A stretch of 64,000 nucleotides of DNA, taken from positions 41,583,006 to 41,647,005 of the forward strand of contig NC_073694.1 of assembly GCF_029784165.1 (NCBI RefSeq), given 5' to 3'. This document shows positions 55,735 to 64,000 of this stretch, one piece after another (positions within the stretch are counted from its first letter, which is position 1; every line of letters starts with the position of its first letter). This DNA is from Wyeomyia smithii. Lineage: Eukaryota; Arthropoda; Insecta; Diptera; Culicidae. Both the position numbers and the translations under genes were made by a program. The notes below the pieces were generated by a model. It saw only the letters and a program-made list of their open reading frames with translations. It had not been told where the DNA came from and searched no databases.

Positions 55735-57249
55735 TTGAAAAACAGCAATCAAAATCTGCCGCGGCCCTTCAATCTACACAGTGTGTTGTTACAGTATTTC
55801 ATTCCCCCACTGTTGGGGCAGCACATCCAATATAGAACAGAGAACTGCTCTCTACAAGACAACTACACAAATTATTGAAGATTTTTAATTTTTTCGAAAG
55901 GTCTCAAGGGCTACACTTTGGAAGTACATGCTTTCTATTTCTGTTCACTCAGTGATACCGTATTTTTATGTGCGAATCAAAAGCCAATAGTACTCCAAGA
56001 GCTCGTTAACACAAAAAATTGAGAATATTATACTTCATTGAAAATGTAAGGACGCCTTAACAGAGGCGGTTAATGCGAATTTACAGCAACAATTTGAACT
56101 CGATTCAACAATCAGCATGAACAGAATTCTGTAGTCAACCAGCCACATAATTGCAATATGATGCAACACGCAACAGCGAGCACAAGAAGCCGCTTGACTT
56201 TCCAAGACGCAACACAGTACGGATTATGTTGTTAAGTGTGTGAGAATGTGTTTATTCGGTGCTTACGAAAATCAAATGCGATTTATTGAATCTTTCGTCT
56301 AGTGAAGAAGAGAGAATGTGACAAAAAGGCGAAGTCTATTCTAAAGCACCCTTCGACTATGAAAGAGTGCTTCTGGCCAAACTTAAAACATTCTTTTTAT
56401 AGTTGGTGGGACGGACGGACGGTCCTATATTAGCAGTAGCGTAGCGTACCGGTTTGTTGTAGTAGCTACAGCGGATAGTTGCTGTATCAGCTGGCTTTCC
56501 GAATTTGCTTTCGGCTTAAACAAATCAGTTGCCGCTTGGTCACATCTTTTAGCAGTAGCGCGGTATTTTTTAGTGTGTGTTGTCAGGATGCCTTATTCCG
56601 GAGTAGCACAAAGGTTGTGGTTAGCATCATATCCATTTTTAAACAGAAAACTGTCCTTCTTAGGGTAACTTAACAAGTAATTAAAGAGAACCCATTTTTT
56701 TAAGGTTAAAGCTAAATTGAACAAAATTTTGAGTTGTGCTTGTGTTTTACGAAGCCGGTGATATTATCAAATGGCCCAATCACAGATTTCTAGTTTACAT
56801 AACTTAAAATAGATAAAATAGATTGAAATATGATGGCATTTAGGGTGAAGCATTTTAGCGCTGTTACTTTTTGAACAGCTTAGAAAAAATATAGAACTGC
56901 GGTATCACATTTCATAATTTACAAGATAAGAAAATTCATCATTGCTTCAAGAACGTGTTTGTGGCCATGAGTAGGACTGGAATTCACCTCAGTACAGACA
57001 AAGACACACAAATTTGTACACAACACATTTACCATCAAACCGAGTGTGCCACTCCCGATATTTCTTTCGGGTTCTTTTCTACACGTTCGCTCTTTTGCAT
57101 TTCTTTCGCACTGAAAAAATACGACTGAGTACACTTTGTGCATTTGCCAAAACGTGCAACACCACACATTGTGCTTTTCTTTTTGTGTTGCTTGGAGCAC
57201 AGGATTGACAAACGCGTGCAATAAACTAGGACAGTTATATGTATGCTAA
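55735..57249. other. Gene-free stretch with a short dispersed repeat
   Basis: The phrase GGTCCTATATTAGCAxTAGxGTAGC occurs at about 55471 and 56423, 950 bp apart, in the same orientation, and suggests two copies of a diverged repeat. No exon or RNA gene is supported. Confidence 0.35.
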
Positions 57250-58480
57250 TGTTGGTTAAAGTTGTTGTTTTTTTGTAATTCATTCACGCGGTTCTTTTTA
57301 ATGCGGTGTAATTGTACCATTTTCTACGCGGTATGTTGAATTTGGTATAACGATTATTTTATTAAATTTATTTTTGAAATTGGCAGTTCATTTGACTCCT
57401 ACTGAAATAATTTTGTAACTAATTTTTAGTGCCACTCAGTGAGTTTTGTTTGAAAAATAAAAATGGTTTCTTCTCGGAGATAGCTGCAATATGTCTCGTA
57501 CATGAACTATAGGGTGGCAACAGAAATCGACTATTTGAATTTCGTTTAGAAGTAGGGCTCGAAACTGAGCGAACTTCTGAATGCGACGAAGGACAAAATT
57601 CTTCATACAAGTCAATACCACCCCAATCAACAGTATCAGTAGTAAATGCACGTAGCGCTTGTATATGAATACCGGGACAGAAATATGTCTGGACGAGCGT
57701 AATATATCCTAAGAAACACGTCCACGCCATTGAGCATCGTGTTTAAATGAATTCTCAAAAATGTATATGACACTTGTACATTAGTCCACTCCCCTCTTCT
57801 TCTCTACTTCTACTACTTTCAGGAATCCATTTGTTTCGGCTTCCGACAATCAATTTTTTGGTTCCTTTTTTCTGCTATTTTTTCTAGCACAGCCACACAA
57901 TGTGTCACAAAAAGCAGTACAAAGTGTTGTTTATGTTCTCCTTCTCTTAAGATATTTCTCACTTGGTGATATCTTTCATAGTCATTTCGTTTTTGCTCTT
58001 TCTCTATGTGCATGTTCGTTGTCAAAATGTGTAGATACCGTTCTCGTTGTGCTTTGACGTAAAATTTATACACTGAGTGCAATGAGTGTGTGAATTACAG
58101 CCCTGGCCCTGAGAAAGGCCGATTGTGATTAGTACTTGGCAGGAGAAATGAACATATTTACTTCGAGCTAGTGTATATCGTAACAGCTTCAGTTTAGGTT
58201 CAGCTTATCTTCCGTTCCCTCCCAACGGTATGACTGTTGACGGTTATACAGTTGATAGGAAGCTAATGTACATTGCACACAGCGTTTGTATACATCGCAC
58301 ACAACAAACAGTGTGCAATGCAGTTCGCCCCTTGTTCGAATTCTTCTATTCTACCACCTACGCCGTTCCGTAGGTTCTCTTCGTAGGAATTTAAGACAAT
58401 TGCACGGTTTTTCATCACACCATCATTTCGTTTGCTCATCGGCACATCGCTATTCCGTTCAATCGAACTTTCAAGTTACA
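57250..58480. other. Gene-free stretch, possibly inside the CCGCG-repeat element
   Basis: The left side shows scattered ACGCGG motifs (57287, 57332). No exon was found. Short antisense frames (57419-57730, 57819-58082) show no recognisable motif. The 57890-58080 part is rich in CACA/TGTG words. Confidence 0.3.
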
Positions 58481-58483
58481 ATG

Positions 58484-58543
58484 TCTGGTCGTGGCAAACC
58501 TAACACACAAACAAACCTTCGTGAGAACCCTGGATACCTATAA
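58484..58543 (+). pseudogene. Histone-like start (MSGRGK) joined to unrelated sequence
   Basis: ATGTCTGGTCGTGGCAAA encodes MSGRGK, the invariant N-terminus of H2A and H4. It is preceded by a leader ending TTTCAAGTTACA, plausible for a histone gene 5' UTR. After the sixth codon the frame reads PNTQTNLRENPGYL and stops at 58543, with no histone fold. It may be the promoter and first codons of a histone gene copied here, or a chance match of six codons. No histone 3' stem-loop was seen. Confidence 0.35.
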
Positions 58544-58847
58544 CTCGGTGACGGAATCGTGAAAGGAATCGTTTCTGGGACACGGATAGAGTCTGCTCGA
58601 ATCGCGTATAGAAAACTTTCTCATTGATTCCTCAAGAATCCAAATGTACAGGTATCTTTGGGTTTTATTTTGGAAAATCTTTGTACTGGCAATAGAATAC
58701 ATGTTTCATGAAAAATATTAACTATTGTGGTTTAACACGTTGTCATTTTAAAATTTTAAATTTTAAAATTTTTAAATTTTTTTTTTAAATTTTTTTTTTT
58801 TTAAATTTTAATTAAAAAATCCGCGTAAAAAAACCACGTTAATTTAA

Positions 58848-59934
58848 CCCTTTCCCGCTCATGGTGACTCTAGAGCACCAAGAATTGTAATGACCATACC
58901 TCGACAAAAAAAGAATTATTTCGAATTCTTTTTTTCTACAAAATCTTGCATTTCTAATGTACTTTTAACTTGGCATATCAAATGTCAGATTGATTCAATG
59001 TTTGAACTGTTATCAAGAGAACTACAGAAGAAAGTCCGAATTTTACGATAAAAAAATAATGTGTGTTTTTAGCAACTGTTTTTCTATAACATTCATTATT
59101 CGTTTTTAAAATAAAAATAACTTTTACGTAGATCTATTGTTCATTGAGTGTAACGGTCCATAAAATTAACAATTTTTGTTCTTGTTCACTTGTTCCATAA
59201 GTTTTTAAATGGTGCCTTAGAGCACCAGTGGGCATACAGGAGACAAAAAAAACGGTGGCCTTGAATAAACTGTATATCTGATTTCATATTTTTGCTGGCC
59301 GTTCTTCTCACTACGTGGTGATTGTAGAAGGGGATGAATCAGAAGCTGATGAGATGGGAAGCGACATTGAAGATGAAGTCGCTATGTTTGCGATAGATCC
59401 ATTACCAGATGAAGTTCATAAGTATTTTTCCGACACAAACGAGACTGAAGTAGAGACACCAGCAAAAACGGGCCAAGCAAGAAATGAAAGTGGGTTTAAA
59501 GGCATTGAAAGCGGACCAAAAACGAAAACTTACCATTTCTGGGAAAAGCTGCAAGCCAAAATCTAGGTACATGACAACTCAGAGATGAAGAAAATAGGAG
59601 AACTGGGATATGACAAGCTCTTCAAAATTCGTCCTTTCATCGATGCAGTCATTAAATAGTCAGTCAGTCAAGTTTTTTTCGAAAACTACGTTGTTTTCAT
59701 TATTTCCTATAGTATTTGAATAAATACTTCAAAAAATACCAGAAATTTTTTTTTTCGTGTTTTTAAAAAAATCCCTGCTGTGCTCATAGGTGCTCTGGAG
59801 CACCATTTCAAAATTCGCTTTTTTCTTCAAAATACAATATTTTACAGTGATTTCAACTACCCTGCAAAGTATTTTGCCTAAATTGACCCGGAAAGTATTC
59901 TTAAATCATGAAAAACCTCGTGAGTGGGAGAGGG
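58848..59934 (+). mobile_element. piggyBac-like element relic, 1087 bp, TTAA-flanked
   Basis: TTAA flanks lie at 58844-58847 and 59935-59938. The left end is CCCTTTCCCGCTCATGGTGA followed by CTCTAGAGCACC. The right end is the inverted CTCGTGAGTGGGAGAGGG, with GGTGCTCTGGAGCACC further in. Inside, a frame from 59315 (GDESEADEMGSDIEDEVAMF then AIDPLPDE) has the acidic N-terminal character of piggyBac transposases. After a gap come KIGELGYDKLFKIRPFIDAV codons (59588-59655), the RPxxD-type block. The catalytic DDD core is missing, so it cannot move on its own. Confidence 0.85.
59315..59658 (+). pseudogene. piggyBac transposase remnant
   Basis: An 83-codon acidic frame (59315-59566) is followed, after a TAG, by MKKIGELGYDKLFKIRPFID and AVIK in the region 59585-59658. 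These two segments represent the N-terminal acidic region and the start of the catalytic domain. The three catalytic aspartates and the C-terminal Cys-rich region are absent. It is oriented left to right inside the TTAA-flanked element. Confidence 0.6.
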
Positions 59935-59938
59935 TTAA

Positions 59939-60304
59939 AAATCCGCGTAAAGTAGTTCAGCAAGAAGGGCTTTAAAAAAACCCGAGACTCTCTAGAACCA
60001 GTATTTAAAATTGTCCTCTTTGACGGTCATCCGGATCTTTCGGAGGGTATTTTTTGGACTAAATCTTTTACTAGATAAACACTTAAACGTTTCTGGTTAC
60101 AAACCCACGTTAATTCGGAAATTCACGAATTTTTTTTTGAATTAGCGCGGAATCGCGTAATAAAACCGCGTTAATTCAAAAATCCGCGTAAAAAACTGCG
60201 TTAATTAAAAAATTCGCGTTTTTTTTCGCGTTAATTCAAAAATCCGCGTCAAAAAACCTCGTAAAAAAATTCGCGTATAAAAAACCGCGTAAAAAAACTA
60301 ACTG
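59939..60304. mobile_element. CCGCG-repeat (pogo-like) element, right part, ending at TA
   Basis: Repeated units such as GCGTTAATTCAAAAATCCGC and CGTAAAAAACCGCG run to a terminus CTAACTG followed by TA (60305-60306). The left continuation lies at 58804-58843, across the piggyBac-like insertion. The true left end was not located; a candidate with GACAGTTA and CACGCGG motifs lies near 57225-57345. Confidence 0.55.
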
Positions 60305-60306
60305 TA

Positions 60307-61812
60307 TGAGATTCAATACGAGTCTGACAGAGTGTAGGTAATCTTACCCTCTACGAGTGATAGTGACCACAATTGCTTGCAGTCTAGTATTTTTACCTCA
60401 GGTAGGCTGCTGTTCTTGAAACAGCCAACAGAATCCTTCAAGACAGACTCGGATCGGTCACAACACCGATTGATTAAGCTAGTTAAATTCCGTCTGGGTA
60501 GAGCTTGGGGGAAATGAGCGAGAGAGGAGAAGAGTGGAGAGCAGAGCTGAATTTAAGGGGAAGGGGGCAATGGGGGCAAATGCCCCGGGACTCGCTTAGT
60601 GGTAGGCTTGAGATGCGCAACCACCATTCAAAAGTTCAATGATCAGAATAACTTAAACAAAGAGACAAAACTGGACGTGACGAAGTCTGCCAAGCCAGCT
60701 AGTTTTAAATAATAAGTAATTTTTGAGTCATTTATCCGATTTTGAATTTTGGTATTAAAATAAAAATGATCAAGGGGTCTCTACAGCACTAACAATAACC
60801 GTGCGAAAATCATGATTGAAATCGTTTTTTGATGTTTTGGAGGTTTTGAGACCCAAAACCTTATTGTAATTTCAAATCATCAGGGAGTATATGAGCAAGA
60901 TCGCGCCAAATCACCGATGGTCGAATATCGACCATTTTTGATTTGAATGTAACTTTGCACACGTATTTGGCTTAGCAAACTGAGCATTTTCCACAGATGG
61001 AGCGATTTTTCACACCCATGAGTTACATTCTAAAAGGGCGTATGCCTTTTGGCATAGGTTTTATTCGAAGCATTGTAGCTCAGAAACCGTTGGTTGTATA
61101 GAAAAACTGTCTGAGAATGAGTTGTAGGGAATTAAAAATGCACCATAAAAAAAATATACACTGTACAAAAAGAAATTTTTTTGACCAAAAAGAAATTAAA
61201 AATAATCATTAAATTTCAATTTAAAAAAAAAAGTTGATTTTTTCTTTATTTTTTTTAAAGAAACTTGACGTTAATCCGCAACTTTTAAAAAAAAGTTCAG
61301 GATGGAGAAATGAAAAATAATTTATTTATGGTAGATTAATTTTTTTTATAAAAATTCTAATTTAAACATTTTTCAAAATATTTGTATTCTGATGATCTTA
61401 AAAGATGCAGAGAGTCATTTTAAATCAAAAAGCTGGTGGTAGTAAACATTCTAAAGGCATTGGTTTTCGAGTAATTTCTAATTTAAACTCGAAAAATCAT
61501 AATTATTTAGGAAAATACACGTTTCTCTTAATTTGTCCATGGTTCTCCAGCAAAAACCATACGTTCATTGGAATGCTTCATCAAAAATATACAATTCATT
61601 CTTTGAAAACAAAACGATTGGGCGAACGGTTCTCAAGAAAAGAGTTTAATGTTCTAAGTGATATAAATATATATAAGAATCAAATATTTGTTTTCGAGTT
61701 TTATTATCTTAGGAATATAATTTTTTATGACATAGATACTTTACATAACTCTCACCTTATATTTTATATACATCATAAGTTTGCTCGAATGTTTTATAAA
61801 AATGTTTTATAA
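60307..61812. other. Gene-free AT-rich stretch with a partial hAT-like end
   Basis: At 60542-60592, CAGAGCTGAATTTAAGGGG with GGCAAATGCCCCGGGA matches one end of the hAT MITE at 55529; the other end is missing. The sequence 60880-61140 (with CACCGATGGTCGAATATCGA) looks like a dispersed intergenic repeat. A 135-codon frame at 61405-61812 is AT-driven, without recognisable motif. Confidence 0.35.
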
Positions 61813-62165
61813 AATAACTAGTTGAACGTTCCCGGCGATGCTCGGGATCGAAAGTTTCAAATTTAGAATTCATTTTTTTTAATTCATTGCATTATTAGCA
61901 CAACTCACTTCAAAAATATTTTACATCTTATACGTCCAACATCACTTTAAGTACTTTAACATTCTGAGAACAGAACGTAAATACCCATATTGGATTGCAT
62001 TTTGTGATTATGGGATGTTTTACAGAAACTGGAAGTCGCATTTCGGATTTCAAAATGACGTATGGAGTTCGAAAGTTTCGGAAGTATTGAAATGGTTGGT
62101 CAAATACCACTGTAGATTATTTTCCTGAAACCAGAAGTCGTTATGTTGGAAAATGTTATGTGAGG
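61813..62165 (+). repeat. Head fragment of the 143-bp-repeat element family
   Basis: It begins AACTAGTTGAACGTTCCCGG and CGATGCTCGGGA. It then contains two diverged copies of the head motif TTTxCxGAAACCxGAAGTCG (62022 and 62134), also present at 17290 and, inverted, at 41015. The 143-bp units and CAGA-type tail are absent. It probably shows the true left end of the family. Confidence 0.55.
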
Positions 62166-62487
62166 TCATCCCAGTTCCGAATATATCACACTCGGGTGAT
62201 AACCGGATATTCGGCAATCGAATCGAGAAAGAAATCAAAGTAAGAAGAATTTAGCGTGACCATTCATGCTTAGTTCTCCTCTATAATCATATCTAAAGAG
62301 ATAACATGTGAATTTTTATAACGAAAATGTTTGTTGGTGTCCAAGGAACACGTCTGAGAAGAAGTTAGAAGAAGTTTTGATCCACATAACTACGTAGAAA
62401 TTAAAAAAAAAAGATTAAACCAATGAAATGCGGCCTTTCCTCCAGCCAAATGTCCCAAGATCTAGTTTTGGTAAAAGTAAAAGAGTA

Positions 62488-62601
62488 CACTAAAGTCGCT
62501 TCTTACGCGGGGGATACGTGCCGCGTAAATTCCGGAATCCGCGTAAAAAAAGCCGCGTAAAAAAAAGCCGCGTAGAAAACGCGTAAAAAGCGACCTTAGT
62601 G
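62488..62601. mobile_element. pogo/Tigger-like MITE, copy 3, 114 bp
   Basis: TA-flanked, with ends CACTAAAGTCGCTTCTTACG and CGTAAAAAGCGACCTTAGTG. The left half carries the GGGGGATACGTGCCGCGTAA block in the same orientation as the copy at 9553. It is shorter than the other two by a small internal deletion. Confidence 0.85.
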
Positions 62602-62889
62602 TATTTCGAATACCCTAATGTGTTACTATTCACAAAACTACGAAAACATCAGAAATGTAATTTTTTTCTGCTCGACTCGCACCGAATTAAAACATAAATT
62701 CTTCTGCAGGAAAATATTTGCAGATGTTGAAGGCACAACGAACATTTGATTGAAAAAAAAAAAATTACAGGCGAATTGAGCTCATGCTCAAAAAGTCATG
62801 TATTATATGTATAATATATATAAATTTTAAAAAGAGTATTTTAATGTGTTTTTCTGTATGCTGAAAATCATCTACAAACATACGTAGTT

Positions 62890-64000
62890 TTTAAAGTAAT
62901 ATCTCAACTTTTAGCAATAAAATACCTATTATTATTCCTCAAATGTCTTTCCCGAACATTAACAAACATTTCAAATAAGAACAATTACATATCATAGCTT
63001 TGAATTTCGATTCAGAGGAAAATTGAGTTCAAATATTAATGATTTTGCTTGTTTAACGTGGTGTTGTGAATAATATCTCAATTTTCAGTACTCAAAAATC
63101 TGTTATTTTTCCTCAAAAGTCTTTCCTGAACATAAACAAACATTTTAATGGAAAAAATCATATATCATAGCTTTGAATTAAGATTTAGAGACAAATTGAG
63201 CCAAAATATTCATGATATTGCATGTTTTACTTAGTTTTGTGAATAATATCTCTTTTTTCAGTTATCAGATAACTATTTTTTATCTCGAATGTCATTCCTG
63301 AATATCAACGAACATTTTATTGAAAAAAATCACGTGTCATCGCTTTTAATTCTGATTTAGAGACAAATTGAACCTAAAAAAATATGGTTTTGCATTTTTC
63401 ATGTGGTTTTGTGGAAAACATTTAAATTTTAAATAATCAGATAGGGTATCGGACGTCTTCGTCAGTGGTTTTCTTCGGCCCCCTTTTGCATAAGATTGCT
63501 GCAGAAAAACTGCCGAAGAAAAACACTGACGAAGACGTTCGATACCCTATCTTTCCTAAACACAACGAACATTTTATTATAGTAAAAATCACAGATCACT
63601 GCTTCGAGTTTTGGTTTAGAGGCAAATTCAGCATAAAAGTCATGATTTTGCATGTTTCACGTAGTTTTGTGAATGATATCTCGAGTTTTAGTAATCAGAT
63701 ACCTGTTATTTTTTCTCAAATGTCGTTCTTAAACATCAACGAACATTTTAATGAAAAACAGAATCACATGTCATCGCTTTGAATTTTGATTTGGAGACGA
63801 ATTAAGTATAAAAAGTCATAATTTTGCATGTTTTACTTAGTTTTGTGAATAATATCTCCAGTTTTAGTGATCAGATACTAATTATTTTTCCTCAAATGTC
63901 TTTACTGAACATTAACAAACATTTTAGTGGAAAAAGAACCATATGTCATCGCTTTGAATTTTGATTTAGAGGCAAATTTAGCACAGAAAGTCATAGTTTT
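62890..64000. repeat. 174-bp tandem satellite, continuing past the window end
   Basis: ATATCTC landmarks fall at 62899, 63073, 63246, 63677 and 63852, with steps of 173-175 bp once the 63444-63547 insertion is subtracted. Each unit contains TTTCCTCAAATGTCTTTCCT, GAACATTAACAAACATTTTA, CATCGCTTTGAATT and TTTTGCATGTTTTAC. At least six units are present. The period is close to a nucleosome repeat length. Confidence 0.9.
63444..63547. mobile_element. TA-flanked palindromic MITE inside the satellite, 104 bp
   Basis: It starts GGGTATCGGACGTCTTCGTC and ends with the inverted repeat GACGAAGACGTTCGATACCC, with TA on both sides (63442-63443, 63548-63549). The arms are about 42 bp, with TTTTCTTCGGC/GCCGAAGAAAA completing them. 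It interrupts one 174-bp unit, so it is younger than that satellite copy. Confidence 0.88.

Noticed and set aside
61405..61812. 135-codon + strand frame
   Set aside because: AT-driven composition (Phe, Lys, Asn, Ile, Tyr) with no motif; likely a chance open frame in AT-rich DNA.

Overview
This is eukaryotic, AT-rich, intron-containing DNA dominated by transposable elements. I read it as part of an insect genome, most likely a culicine (Aedes-like) mosquito. The reasons are a Rebers-Riddiford cuticular protein gene, an ITmD37E-type mariner relic, RTE, R1, CR1 and Jockey LINE relics of the kind common in mosquitoes, and dense families of short TTAA- and TA-flanked MITEs. The species call is inference; nothing here is bacterial or plasmid-borne.

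Only one host gene can be assembled with confidence: a secreted chitin-binding cuticular protein on the + strand. Its exons are at 7976-8127, 23296-23569, 23625-24020 and 24159-24347, with a poly(A) signal at 24591; the first coding exon (initiator Met) was not found. Its second intron is about 15.2 kb and packed with mobile DNA. It also holds a probable terminal coding exon (14847-15072) with its own poly(A) signal, whose phase matches the cuticular exon, and an antisense histone H2A pseudogene (16241-16604).

Layout: 0.6-5.1 kb, a 68-bp satellite with a higher-order duplication; 5.7-6.4 kb, a Ty3/gypsy pol relic; 10.6-13.5 kb, three antisense relics (LOA/I-like LINE, RTE tail, DD37E mariner); 17.2-19.1 kb, a 143-bp tandem-repeat element whose inverted relative lies at 40.0-41.1 kb; 19.3-20.4 kb, an end-to-end train of MITEs; 24.9-28.2 kb, another mariner relic and a compound element with inverted 16-bp minisatellite arms; 28.8-29.1 kb, a TTAA foldback MITE; 33-34.3 kb, a palindrome with a TA microsatellite core and an RTE relic; 36.1-39.6 kb, a nearly full-length antisense RTE; 42.1-46.0 kb, a CR1-like LINE split by a hAT-like element and a Jockey fragment; 46.2-46.9 kb, a pogo/Tigger-like element; 50.4-55.3 kb, a decayed R1-clade LINE; 55.5 kb, a hAT MITE with 8-bp target duplications; 58.8-59.9 kb, a piggyBac-like relic inside a CCGCG-repeat element; 62.9-64.0 kb, a 174-bp satellite running off the window.

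All retroelement and transposase reading frames contain stops, frameshifts or lost catalytic residues, so no mobile element here looks autonomous. The nesting order gives a usable relative chronology of insertions. I found no CRISPR array, tRNA, rRNA or other RNA gene.
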